This document shows positions 10,801 to 19,144 of a stretch of 52,021 nt of DNA, piece by piece. Source of the stretch: Grammothele lineata (lineage: Eukaryota > Basidiomycota > Agaricomycetes > Polyporales > Polyporaceae); the NCBI GenBank assembly GCA_002150815.3, contig NDFF03000073.1, forward strand, positions 1 to 52,021, written 5' to 3'. The notes under the pieces were generated by a model. That model saw only the letters and a list, made by a program, of their open reading frames with translations. It was not told the DNA's origin and searched no databases. The translations under genes and the position numbers were made by a program. Position 1 is the first letter of the stretch, and each line of letters begins with the position of its first letter.

Positions 10801-11699
10801 ATGATCCTACAGACTTCGTCGAAGAGGCCAGGCGGGACGGGGAAGTTGCGCTGGACCCAGGGCGTGTGGGGGATGGTCGGGATGCGGACGGGCGGGTAGA
10901 AGTCTTCGCGAAAGGAGCCGCGTTCGTAGTCGTTCCACGCGAAGGCCTTGTCGTGCTGCATGTAGAGCTGGTGGAGAAGCTTGCGCTCTTCAGGCCAGAG
11001 CCAGTCGCCGTGGAGCTCGTCGACGATCGCCTTGCGTTCCGCGGTGTAGCGACCGGTCGGCACGAAGTCGGGGGGATGGGGCGAGAGGGGTTTCATGGTC
11101 GCGAGAGGGTCGCCCGTAATGTTGCGGACGATGCGATACTGGTCGGGGAGCGGCGCGAGCACCGGCTTGACCTTTTTGGCGGCAGGTTTGTATTTCTTCT
11201 TGCCTTTTGCGGTTGTGTATGCGGGGGTGGCGGTGTCGGTGGGCTGATCGCGGGGAGTGTGGGCGCCATGGTCGAGGAGCAGGGACGCGAGAGAGGGAGG
11301 AGACGGTAGCGAGCGGAACGAGGCGGAGGCGCGAAGATGCGCGGGGAGGGAGAATATGGGGATGGTAGAGGCGACGGGCGAGGTGGCATTAGGTGTGGGA
11401 AAGGGAGAAGAAGTCGGAGGGGGCGGAGATGGAACGGAGCCAGGATCGGGTTCGGACGTGATGGGCGCGGAAAAGAAGTGGGCATACGGGAAGGAGGGAT
11501 CGCGAAAGGAGTCGGTACCGAGTAGCGAAGGGTTGCAGGCCGAGAGGTAAAGTAAATCGAGGTCGGCCGGATTAAACGTAGGATCTAGAGTCGTGTAAGC
11601 TTCTATGCGGATGGTCTCTGGCCTTCCGGGCTCGGCACTAAGCACGAGCGCGACGTCTCCCTGACCACCGGAGATCAGTTCCTCGACGCTGGAAAACCC
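7863..11699 (-). CDS. Inner element Pol: reverse transcriptase, RNase H, integrase
   Basis: The frame is open from 11747 and is entered by -1 frameshifting at 11693-11699; the protein has no AUG of its own. In order: a Pro/Ser-rich linker; reverse transcriptase with FCVLKKDG, LDLYVGYD and catalytic YIDD (10392-10403); RNase H with acidic residues in ILAVDTSY, KLEIYG and VEVDAR; an integrase zinc-binding region AHDDVAHKG...CHLCQ; and the integrase core with Asp in HADTMHL (8904-8906), Asp in ITDNGT (8730-8732) and Glu in GIIERPH (8625-8627), the last two 34 residues apart. A GPY-type C-terminal region (RPRYLGPYVV) follows, then an acidic tail. All catalytic residues are present and there is no stop. 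A chromodomain is not seen. Confidence 0.93.
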   Translation of the reverse strand, partial: GFSSVEELISGGQGDVALVLSAEPGRPETIRIEAYTTLDPTFNPADLDLLYLSACNPSLLGTDSFRDPSFPYAHFFSAPITSEPDPGSVPSPPPPTSSPFPTPNATSPVASTIPIFSLPAHLRASASFRSLPSPPSLASLLLDHGAHTPRDQPTDTATPAYTTAKGKKKYKPAAKKVKPVLAPLPDQYRIVRNITGDPLATMKPLSPHPPDFVPTGRYTAERKAIVDELHGDWLWPEERKLLHQLYMQHDKAFAWNDYERGSFREDFYPPVRIPTIPHTPWVQRNFPVPPGLFDEVCRIIRAKEEAGVYEPSNSSYRSRWFCVLKKDGKSLRLVHSLEPLNAVTIAHSGVPPFTEQIADHFAGRACGGALDLYVGYDERKIDEDYRDVTSFQTPYGVRRLVTLPMGWTNSVPIFHEDVCHALQPEIPHITMPYIDDVPLRGPASQYRLPDGSYETIPENPGIRRFVWEHLNNANRVVQRIEYVGATFSGPKSIIIALHFTAIGHRCTPEGRVPEPSNYEKIIAWGPCRDLSDVRAFLGTVGVARSFIEGFGRRAASLLQLTRKGAPFIWGPEQQAAQDALKDALIHSPALRPIDYTSPAEVILAVDTSYIAVGYLLAQCDLGNPARRFFARFGSIVLNPREAAYSQAKLEIYGLFRALRACKRLLIGVRNLVVEVDARYIKGMLNNPDESPSASINRWIVTILTFHFRLVHVPGVQHGPDGLSRRRPQPLDTPDQPEDDEDWIDRLNGLLHLINVPATLFHSTATPRVAPMLALDDATSTPAPPAPITIPRSSAAQLEDDRLQRVWRYLTTLDRPRDLSDDAFAAFHRFATRFYVRNDRLWRRGPGGDDKLVIWPEDRLDILRQAHDDVAHKGTYATTALLAVRFWWPHLQADVVWYVRTCHLCQTRQLRQVLVPPSVPHPPSGIFLRIHADTMHLPTSSGFKYFAHARCALSGYPEGRALRRETGRALASWLFQDVLCRWGAVTEIITDNGTPWIKALDHLAKQYGIRHIRISAYNSRANGIIERPHFDIRQALFKASGGGQSKWSHYVHHVLWADRITIRRRLGCSPYFAATGSHPILPLDIAEATYLMPAPSALVSTSDLIGARARALARRQDDIARLHSHVYQARLDAARKLERDHAASIRDYDFQRGALVLVRNTAIEKSLNRKMRPRYLGPYVVLARNRGGAYIVSELDGSVFDRPIAAFRLLPYLARTHIDIPHLDDDPAFDISTTRLREMEASRSQGDDDEDDDIASALRGPASQDYDEVGEDDQEFVAQ

Positions 11700-14188
11700 T
11701 CTTGAGGCGGAGGGCCAGCGCTGGACGTCGGCGCGTTGAGCGCGAACTCAGGCGGGCGGCGCGGAGCGGTCGGGATCGTCGTGACGAGGTCGGAGTTCGG
11801 GTCGTGGAGGGTGATAGTCTGGGAGCCGTCGGGCTGAGTGCGGACGATGCTGGCGGTGAGAAGATCGAAAGGGCGACCGAGGAGAACGTCGTAGGCCGGC
11901 GAGCGGATGACATGGAACTGGAGGTACGTCGTGATGGAGCCGAAGCGGACAGGGACGTTGCGCGCGAGGCCGAGGGAGTAGTCGCATGCGCCGTTCGCGC
12001 TCTGCATCTGAAGGATGACGCGCGGGTCGTACGAGAGGCCGAGGTGATGAGCGACGTTCTCCGACATGGAGACGATCGAGCTCCCACTGTCGTGGATGCA
12101 GGAGACTTCTGTTCGGTTGAGGAAGACGCCGGGGATCGCGCGGATGGCGGCGGACTCGAGGGAGACGCGGAATGGCTGAGGCTCTTCGCCTGGAGACAGG
12201 GACTTGAGGTACATCTCTACGGGGTCCGGAACGACGAAGGAGCCTGGGGGCGGCTCGTCGCGAGGCTGCTGGACGAACTCGAAGGAGGCTGGCATTGAGG
12301 CGTTGAGGTCTTCACGCGTCGTCGCGCCGTTGTTCGGGTCCGGGTCGGCGCTGGTGAACGGGAGGTCCGCGGTATCGTCCTGGGCTAGCGCGGGCTCGGT
12401 AGGGATCCGACGAGTGGTGCAGAGCTCGCGCGTCGACGCGCAGAACTCAGGGGACATCGAGAGGAGCTCCTCCTTCGTGACGAGGATGGGCTGCTCGAGA
12501 CAGCGCTTGAGAACGTTGGCGACGTGCTGGGAGTTGTAAATGGGGGGTCGTGCGCGGTAAGCGGGGTCGGGCTTCTTGAGCGGGAGCGGAGCGCGAGGTG
12601 GGGGAGCGCCGAAGTTGCGCTGGGTCGGAGGGGCATAGGTCGTGTCGCGCGCGTTAGCGAAGGGATGCTCGACGGTGGGGCTGGAGGCCTGAGGTGCTGT
12701 GGTGGTCGCAGGAGTCGCGGTCGTAGTCGCGGCAGGGGCTGTGGCCACTACTGGCTCGAGGGGCGCGGTCGCGGAGACGGGGGCCGCAGGAGCGGGGAGC
12801 GTGAGGCGCGGAGTCTGGATGGCCGGGGCTTCTTCGTCAGGCACCTCCTCGACGGTCGCGCGCGGGACGGGGGGACCGTACTGGGTCGGCGGCGCGTCGT
12901 CAAAGCGCACGCTACGGCGACGAGCGCGCTCCGCGCGAGCCTCTGAGGCATTCGCGGCATCCGAGGAACGCTGGCGCTGGGTCGCGCGCTGGCGCTCGAG
13001 AGCGAAGAGCTCTTGACGTCGGCTCTCAATCTGAGCGTCCAGGTCGAGGTCGCGGAGCGAGCCGCTGAAGAGAGTCGTCTCGGACGGAGGGGCCACTGGG
13101 GTCGCGGGCGCAGATAGCGAGCGGACCGGCTGGAAGAGAAGCTGAGGTGTAGTCGTCGTCGGGAGAGCCTCGGGGTGAGCCTTGTAGTAGGCCTGGACGC
13201 GTTCGCGGAGGTGTGCACCGACGAAGGTGCTCGGGACGTAGGAGCCGCTTGTAAGGACGACCTGACCCTGCTCGTTGCGCTTGACAAGGCCCGCGTGCAT
13301 GTCAGTGTCGACGTGAGGGCAGACGCGGATAGAGTGAGCGGCGTCGCCACAGTAGAAACAGGTGCGGGGACCAGCGGGACGAGCAGCGGCAGCTGTAGCG
13401 GCGGGCGCAGAGCCCAAGCTGAGATGGGGCGGGAGAGCGCGAAGGGGCTGCGATGCGTTGTTGGCCTGCTGGGACTGCAGGAGGGCAGCCGCGATGGTGG
13501 ACGCCAGCGACTCCATGACCTGAGTGAGCTCGGTCTTGACGGTCGGGGTCGCGGTGCTGGCTGCAGAGGTAGTGGTCGACGGAGACGTTCCGCCGACTAC
13601 AGCCGCCTCGAGGACGTGGTGCGCGGCTTCAGTGACTTGCGCGACGGTGTAGGGGTCTCGGGGGTAGCGCGTGTTGGGCTGGGTGATCTGGAGACGGTCG
13701 AGGACAGACGTGCGCATGGTCGCGGGGATGCCAAGGAGGAAGAGATGGTCGCGCTCGGTCTCCTGGAGCTGCTTGCCGGTGATGAGGAAGCTCGCGATGT
13801 CGCGGAAGCGGCGACTGTAGACGTTGAAGTCGCTGACTGCGTTGATGCCAGCGCGCGCGGTCGCTTCGACATGGAGATCAAGGTCGCGACGGCTGAAGAG
13901 GCCGACGCCGTCTTCACCGACGTACTCGGTCTTGACCGCGTTCTGGAACTCCTCGTAAGTCTTCGCGGCGTCCTTGAACTCCGGGAAGGCGCGCCAGATG
14001 GTCTTCTCCGAATCGGGGGCATAGCGGACTGCGTGAGTCTTCTTCTGGCCGTCGTCGGTGATGGCGGCCTGCTCGAAGCAGTAGTCGAGGTCGTCGAAGA
14101 AGCCGAGGATGGAGCGAGGGTCGGCGGAGGGGTCAAAGGAGGGCGCGCTCGACGCGCCGCGCGATGGCATACGGTAAGGGGAGGCCAT
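11675..14188 (-). CDS. Inner element Gag with C-terminal aspartic protease
   Basis: 837 residues if translation starts at the first ATG, which has a strong context (ACCATGG, 14188). A gypsy-type capsid region is followed by a zinc knuckle CFYCGDAAHSIRVC (CX2CX4HX4C, near 13325-13360), long low-complexity Ala/Pro/Thr linkers, and a retropepsin-like domain with active-site DSG (Asp codon 12089-12091) in IHDSGSSIVSMS. So protease belongs to the gag frame here, unlike the outer element where it follows the frameshift. The frame is open a further 190 codons upstream of the ATG, into the LTR, without another ATG; that part has an acidic stretch and may be translated from a non-AUG start or joined by splicing. 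Confidence 0.85.
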   Translation of the reverse strand: MASPYRMPSRGASSAPSFDPSADPRSILGFFDDLDYCFEQAAITDDGQKKTHAVRYAPDSEKTIWRAFPEFKDAAKTYEEFQNAVKTEYVGEDGVGLFSRRDLDLHVEATARAGINAVSDFNVYSRRFRDIASFLITGKQLQETERDHLFLLGIPATMRTSVLDRLQITQPNTRYPRDPYTVAQVTEAAHHVLEAAVVGGTSPSTTTSAASTATPTVKTELTQVMESLASTIAAALLQSQQANNASQPLRALPPHLSLGSAPAATAAAARPAGPRTCFYCGDAAHSIRVCPHVDTDMHAGLVKRNEQGQVVLTSGSYVPSTFVGAHLRERVQAYYKAHPEALPTTTTPQLLFQPVRSLSAPATPVAPPSETTLFSGSLRDLDLDAQIESRRQELFALERQRATQRQRSSDAANASEARAERARRRSVRFDDAPPTQYGPPVPRATVEEVPDEEAPAIQTPRLTLPAPAAPVSATAPLEPVVATAPAATTTATPATTTAPQASSPTVEHPFANARDTTYAPPTQRNFGAPPPRAPLPLKKPDPAYRARPPIYNSQHVANVLKRCLEQPILVTKEELLSMSPEFCASTRELCTTRRIPTEPALAQDDTADLPFTSADPDPNNGATTREDLNASMPASFEFVQQPRDEPPPGSFVVPDPVEMYLKSLSPGEEPQPFRVSLESAAIRAIPGVFLNRTEVSCIHDSGSSIVSMSENVAHHLGLSYDPRVILQMQSANGACDYSLGLARNVPVRFGSITTYLQFHVIRSPAYDVLLGRPFDLLTASIVRTQPDGSQTITLHDPNSDLVTTIPTAPRRPPEFALNAPTSSAGPPPQEGFPASRN
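11693..11699 (-). promoter_or_regulatory. -1 ribosomal frameshift site G GGT TTT
   Basis: Minus-strand heptamer in phase with gag (GAG GGT TTT), 15 bases before the gag stop TGA (11675-11677). The -1 frame is open across the overlap (11747 down to 11675) and continues as Pol. A small hairpin, TCTCC pairing with GGAGA, lies about 15-35 bases downstream and might stimulate slipping. Confidence 0.75.
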
Positions 14189-14737
14189 GGTGGTTGGCTG
14201 TGCTTGGAGCTGCTGGAGAAGGAAGCCGACGATGGGGAGGAAGGACGGCTGCTGAGAGCGGGGGCGAGTAAGGGGGAGCGCGTGCCACTGAGAAGGGTCG
14301 GTGTCGAGGTACGCGAGGTCCGAGGAGCGAGGCGAAGTTGAGCCCGAGTTCGGGTTCGCGAACGCGAAAGGGAGAGGGGGTTCGTCGAGTGGCGGTGACT
14401 GAGGGGGTTCGCTGGTGAGAAGCGCGTGGATTTCCTCCTCGTCGGAGTCGAGGAAGAGGGGTAGCGGGTTGTTGTGCGCGGCCTGGTGGGACGGGACCTC
14501 GCTGAAGAAGTCGGGGTCTTTGAAGAGCTCTTGAACGGCGCGGTTGAGGGCCTCACGGGCTTGCTGACGTTCGAATGCGCCGCGGGTGTCGCGCGACGTG
14601 GTGGGCGAAGCGCGAGGTCGAGCGTGCAGAAGCGGAACTATCCGCAGTCTGCTACGGGAGGCTGGAAGGGTCTTGAGAGAACAGAAGGGTCCGGAGGACA
14701 CTCGCCTAAGGCAGAGGCTCGGAGAGCCGGACTTGAA

Positions 14738-14755
14738 CCCTCGCGGTGGGCTCCA
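14738..14755 (-). other. tRNA-type primer-binding site of inner element
   Basis: Two bases after the 5' LTR, the minus strand reads TGGAGCCCACCGCGAGGG. The complement ends ...GGTGGGCTCCA, as the 3' end of a tRNA with CCA would. From memory this resembles fungal tRNA-Lys(CUU) over the last dozen bases; the exact tRNA needs a check against the host genome. Confidence 0.65.
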
Positions 14756-14757
14756 GT

Positions 14758-15772
14758 TGATGTGATGTCAACCCGGGAGGGTCAACGAAGTGCGAGGGCG
14801 CACGGAGCGAGTCCGCCGAGCGTACGCGAAGGGGAGGAGGAGAGAAGAGGAGAGGAGAGGAGAGACCGGGTACGCGCACGGGCGTAGAGTACGATGTCGA
14901 TAAGTCGAAGTCGAATACGATGTCGATAGTCGAAGGCGAAGTCGAGCGAAGCGAGACGGAAGCGAAGGCACGCGAGCGCACGCGAGAGACGGAAATCGAG
15001 GGAGCACAAAAGCTGAGATTCGAGAGCGTAGGCACCTGGCCTAAATACATGCGAGCGCGCGAGGGTCGGAGTACGGTAGAATAGAAGAAAATAGTCGAAA
15101 CGTAAGAAAATAGCAAGAGGGGAGAGATCGGGCACATAGGAGGGGCGAGAGGAAGGAGGATCGACGCGGCAAGGAGGAGTGTGGGGGTGGCTGTGCCGAG
15201 GAGTCGAGTACGCGAGTAGGGCTCGCGGGGCTACTACGGGACAAGAACGTATCGTAAAACTAAGGTAGAAGACTGTGTAAGTAGAGCAGAACACATAGAA
15301 ATAACAATAAACGTAGCGGGGACACGAGAGGGGAGAGCGCGAACAAGGATGAAGGTTGAGCGAGGCCGGCGGCCGAGAGCCGTGGAGAGCCGCGGTGGCG
15401 TACGCCGGAGCCCGTATTAGGGGTCGCGTCGGGACGTCTTGAGCGCGGTCCGACTGCGCGCGCCGTCGCGCAGCGTCGGGAGTCGGTCGCGTCGTGGCCT
15501 GGACTCGTTTTGAGGTGTTTGCGATCGTCCGCGGAGGCCGCTGAGGCCGTGGAGAGTCGGCGCGGAGAGTGGGTCGCGTAGGGGTTGGCTCGGAGGTCGT
15601 AGTCGCGGTCGCGGGCTCGTCTGCGGTGGCGATGGCGAGGTCGCGGTCGTGGTCGGGATCGCGGGTCGAGGGTCGCGGTCGCGGTCGCGGTCACATGCTG
15701 AGTCGCGGGTTGCACGTCGCGTCGCGTCGCGGTGTGGTGTCTGCACGCGGTGGCGGTGCACCATGCACATCA
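14758..15772 (-). repeat. 5' LTR of inner element
   Basis: 1015 bp copy of 6506-7520, carrying the element's promoter on the minus strand. It is followed at 15773-15776 by the right target duplication ACGT, where the outer pol frame resumes. Confidence 0.93.
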
Positions 15773-18700
15773 ACGTTCGACGAGTTGCCGGAACACCGCC
15801 CCTACGATCACGTCATCGAGCTAACGCCGGACGCCCAGCCATATTGCGGCAAAGTGTATCCGATGACGCTCGAGCAGCAGGCGGCGCTAGACGCGTTCCT
15901 GGAGGATAATCTACGATCGGGCCGCATCCGTCCATCTAAGTCACCGTGGGGCGCGCCGTTCTTCTTCGTCAAAAAGAAGGACGGCAAGCTCCGCCCGGTA
16001 CAGGACTATCGGAAGTTGAACGCCCTAACCAAGAAAAACAAATATCCATTACCCCTGATATCCGAGCTCTTAGATAAGATAAAGGGGGCCAAGTACTACA
16101 CAAAGATGGATATCCGTTGGGGCTACAACAACATCCGTATGAAGGAAGGAGACGAGGAGAAGGCGGCGTTCCTGACAAATCGAGGACTGTTCGAGCCATT
16201 GGTCATGTTCTTCGGCTTATCGAACAGCCCCGCGACGTTCCAGATGATGATGAACGACATATTTCGGGATCTTATCTTGCGTGGGAAGATCATCGTCTAT
16301 TTAGACGACATTCTGATCTGTACTGAAACACTGGACGAACACCGCAGAATCGTCCGCCAAGTGCTACAGATACTACGCGAGCACAAACTCACGTGCAAGC
16401 CCGAGAAATGCGAATTCGAAACACGGGAGACGGAGTACCTTGGTCATATCATCGGGGACGGAGTGGTGAAGATGGACCCGGCGAAAGTCGCCGGCGTGAC
16501 GGAATGGCCGGCGCCAACCTGTAAGAAGGAGCTGCAAAGCTTCCTTGGGTTCGCGAACTTCTACCGGCGGTTCATCGCCGGCTTCTCAAAGATCGCGGGC
16601 CCGCTGCACGCGCTGACAGGTCAGGTGGAGTGGCAATGGGGCCCGGAACAGGCGTCCGCGTTCGACGCGATCAAGCGCGCGGTCACCAGCGCGCCGGTTC
16701 TCGCAGTTCCGAATGAGACGGACCAATTCCGGGTCGCGTGCGACGCGTCCAACTACGCTGTGGGGGCGGAGTTGGCGCAGCGCCAGGACGGGAAGTGGAG
16801 GACGATCGCGTACCTGTCGAAAGCGCTGTCGCCGGCGGAACGGAACTATGAGATCTACGATCGGGAACTCCTCGCCGTAATGACAGCGCTCGATGAATGG
16901 AGGCACTTCCTTATGGGGGCGCGACAAACCTTCGAAATTCACTCAGACCACAAAAATCTCGAGTTTTTCCGCTGCCCCCAACGCCTTAACCCGCGCCAGG
17001 CTAGATGGGTCGTAGAGTTACAAAACTACGACTTCACGCTCACGCACAGGCCGGGTTCGTCGATGGGGAAGGCCGACGCGCTGTCGCGCCGCGTGGATCA
17101 CGCGTCCGGGGAGGAGGCGCGCGATGAGGTCATCGTACTAAAAGCGGAATGGTTCCGGGCGACCACCGCGGGGGCCGAGGCGTTGTTGCAGAGCATACGC
17201 GACCTGAAGGATAAGCACGATAATTCGGTCCGCAACAAGCTCACCGCCGGGGACGCCGAGTACGAGCAGGCCGAGGACGGCCTGATCTACAGGAGGGGGA
17301 GGGTAGTAGTGCCGGCGGACAAGGCGCTCCGAGGCCGAGTAATCGCAGCGCATCACGATTCGATCGCAGCCGGACACCCAGGGCGCGCGAAAACGCAGGA
17401 GCTAGTCCAGAGATCATATTGGTGGCCGTCGATTCGACGTGACATCGGCGCGTACGTCAAAGGATGCCAAATCTGCCAGCGTACCAAAATAGATCACCGC
17501 CCGCGCGCGGCGCCCTTACACCCGAACCCCGTACCGGAGCACAACTGGGAGGACATCTCGGTGGACCTCATCACACACCTACCCGAATGCCAGGGAAAAG
17601 ACGCCATCCTAATGGTCGTAGATAGAAAATCAAAAGATTATATTCCTATACCTACGACGGACGGTCTACGATCCAAGGGATACGCGAACCTCCTATTATG
17701 GCATGTGGTCTCGGCCCACGGTCTCCCACGACGGATCACGTCAGACAGGGGCGCTCAATTCGTCTCCAACTTAACCCGAGATCTATACCGGAAGCTCGGG
17801 ATCGAAGGGAACCCGAGCACCGCCTATCACCCGCAGACAGACGGACAGACGGAGCGTATGAATCAGGAAATCGAGAATTACCTTCGCATCTTCATCAATT
17901 ACCGACAGACCGATTGGGTGGAGTGGCTTCCGCTGGCGGCGTTCTCGTACAGAATCCGTGTGCACTCGGCCACGGGATTCTCACCCTTCTACATGACGCA
18001 TGGGCGCGAGCCATACACGGGAGTGGAGACGAGGAAGGGAACGCGAACGGAGTCGGCGGTACAATGGGTGGCACGGATGAAGCGGATACAGGAGGAGGCG
18101 TCAGCCGCGCTGACTATCGCGAACGAGGCGATGAAGCGCCAGTATGACAGGCACAAGGGCGAGGCCCGAGACTACTCCGTCGGGAGTCACGTTTACCTCG
18201 ACTCGCATAACATCACTACCGAGCGACCGAAAAAGAAGCTGGAGGATAAGCGATACGGACCATTCGAGGTACTCGAGAAAGTGGGCGCGAGCGCGTACAA
18301 ACTCAAACTGCCGAAGCAGTGGCGGAGCCGCGGCATTCATCCGGTGTTCAACGAGGCGCTCCTCACCCCCGCGCACAAACCTGAGTTCCCCAACCAAGTC
18401 GCTGACATGCCGGTGCCGAACCTAGTAGCCGAACCAGACGAACCCGAGTACATACGCGATTCCAAAATCATCAGGGGCGCGATCCAATATCTTGTGAAGT
18501 GGAAAGGGCGCTCATTGGCGGAGTCGACGTGGGAACCCCGAGCCAAAGTACCGACAGCGTTGGCCGCGGACTTCCACCGCGCTAACCCCGACGCGCCAAG
18601 GATGCCGTTCATCCGGATCGCACCGCAGGTCCGGGCGCTCCGCCCGATCATAGAGTACGAAGAGGAGTGGACCCACTGGGAGGCGGTGTGGGGACGGTGG

Positions 18701-18787
18701 CAGAAGAGACGCGTTGATATGGGACTTTTACCGTACAAAGAGGCACCTGAAGACGAACCGATAGTTACTCTAGCACACGTATTCTGA
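15773..18787 (+). CDS. Outer element Pol, 3' part: reverse transcriptase, RNase H, integrase, chromodomain
   Basis: Continues the frame broken at 6505 with no base gained or lost once the target duplication is counted once. Reverse transcriptase shows FFFVKKKDGKLRPVQDYR, TKMDIRWGYN and catalytic YLDD (16298-16309). RNase H has VACDASNYAVG, YDRELLAV and HSDHKNL. An HHCC zinc region ends GCQICQRTK. Integrase has Asp in SVDLITHL (17564-17566), Asp in TSDRGAQF (17744-17746) and Glu in QTERMNQ (17852-17854), the DD35E spacing. A chromodomain (about 18447-18540, IQYLVKWKG and STWEP) is the part that in chromoviruses guides insertion to marked chromatin. An apparent open frame starting inside the inner LTR (from 15569) is not the true start. 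Confidence 0.93.
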   Translation, partial: TFDELPEHRPYDHVIELTPDAQPYCGKVYPMTLEQQAALDAFLEDNLRSGRIRPSKSPWGAPFFFVKKKDGKLRPVQDYRKLNALTKKNKYPLPLISELLDKIKGAKYYTKMDIRWGYNNIRMKEGDEEKAAFLTNRGLFEPLVMFFGLSNSPATFQMMMNDIFRDLILRGKIIVYLDDILICTETLDEHRRIVRQVLQILREHKLTCKPEKCEFETRETEYLGHIIGDGVVKMDPAKVAGVTEWPAPTCKKELQSFLGFANFYRRFIAGFSKIAGPLHALTGQVEWQWGPEQASAFDAIKRAVTSAPVLAVPNETDQFRVACDASNYAVGAELAQRQDGKWRTIAYLSKALSPAERNYEIYDRELLAVMTALDEWRHFLMGARQTFEIHSDHKNLEFFRCPQRLNPRQARWVVELQNYDFTLTHRPGSSMGKADALSRRVDHASGEEARDEVIVLKAEWFRATTAGAEALLQSIRDLKDKHDNSVRNKLTAGDAEYEQAEDGLIYRRGRVVVPADKALRGRVIAAHHDSIAAGHPGRAKTQELVQRSYWWPSIRRDIGAYVKGCQICQRTKIDHRPRAAPLHPNPVPEHNWEDISVDLITHLPECQGKDAILMVVDRKSKDYIPIPTTDGLRSKGYANLLLWHVVSAHGLPRRITSDRGAQFVSNLTRDLYRKLGIEGNPSTAYHPQTDGQTERMNQEIENYLRIFINYRQTDWVEWLPLAAFSYRIRVHSATGFSPFYMTHGREPYTGVETRKGTRTESAVQWVARMKRIQEEASAALTIANEAMKRQYDRHKGEARDYSVGSHVYLDSHNITTERPKKKLEDKRYGPFEVLEKVGASAYKLKLPKQWRSRGIHPVFNEALLTPAHKPEFPNQVADMPVPNLVAEPDEPEYIRDSKIIRGAIQYLVKWKGRSLAESTWEPRAKVPTALAADFHRANPDAPRMPFIRIAPQVRALRPIIEYEEEWTHWEAVWGRWQKRRVDMGLLPYKEAPEDEPIVTLAHVF

Positions 18788-18807
18788 ATCGCGAGGACGC
18801 GATCCTA

Positions 18808-18820
18808 GACGGGGGGGTGA
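18808..18820 (+). other. Polypurine tract of outer element
   Basis: GACGGGGGGGTGA lies directly before the 3' LTR, the usual place for plus-strand DNA priming. Confidence 0.75.
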
Positions 18821-19139
18821 TGTCACGAGCACACACGGCGCCTATCAAAGGGCGCTGACTCAGAGGCCTCCCGGCCGATTATCTCTTTTAGATAGCGGTT
18901 CGCTTACTCCTTAGATGGCTCAAGAGGCGTGCACGGACAAGCACGCCTCCTCCCCTACACGTTTCCTCGATCGTACGCACGCCTTGATGCTGGTAGAGTA
19001 CGGGTGTATAGATTAGCATACAGGTCTTCCAGCAATATATAAACCCACTCGAACTGAGGGACTCCTCAGCTTCGAGTTGGTATCTACTCGCTACTCTAGA
19101 GATCACGCCCACGGCGTCTATCTGAGTATAGTTGTATCA
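18821..19139 (+). repeat. 3' LTR of outer element
   Basis: 319-bp copy of 2615-2933, followed by the right target duplication ACGAG (19140-19144). Confidence 0.95.
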
Positions 19140-19144
19140 ACGAG

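Larger units (their letters stand above)
6506..15772 (-). mobile_element. Inner Ty3/gypsy LTR retrotransposon, apparently complete
   Basis: Two 1015-bp LTRs, apparently identical, end in TGATGTG...CACATCA. The flanking ACGT (6502-6505, 15773-15776) is a 4-bp target duplication. On the minus strand the order is LTR, tRNA-type primer site, gag with protease, -1 frameshift, reverse transcriptase, RNase H, integrase, purine tract, LTR. Both coding frames are unbroken, so this copy may be competent. It lacks a chromodomain and is only distantly related to its host element. It inserted into outer pol after the outer element had settled. Confidence 0.93.
2615..19139 (+). mobile_element. Outer Ty3/gypsy LTR retrotransposon (Tf1/sushi-like chromovirus), interrupted
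   Basis: Two 319-bp LTRs, apparently identical, bound the element. The flanking 5 bases ACGAG (2610-2614 and 19140-19144) form a perfect target duplication. Order inside: LTR, primer site, leader, gag, -1 frameshift, protease, reverse transcriptase, RNase H, integrase, chromodomain, purine tract, LTR. The chromodomain and likely self-priming place it in the Tf1/sushi group of fungal chromoviruses (family knowledge). It is broken by a foldback element in the leader and by a whole second gypsy element in pol, so this copy cannot make full-length Pol. Matching LTRs mean it arrived recently, and the inner insertions are younger still. Confidence 0.95.

Noticed and set aside
8237..14556. Long Ser/Pro/Arg-rich frames on both strands across the inner element
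   Set aside because: They are shadows of the GC-rich gag and pol frames and contain no domain motifs.
15569..15772. Upstream extension of the outer Pol frame into Arg/Gly/Val-rich sequence
   Set aside because: This is LTR sequence of the inner element that happens to be open in the same frame; its match at 7317-7520 shows it is repeat, not coding.
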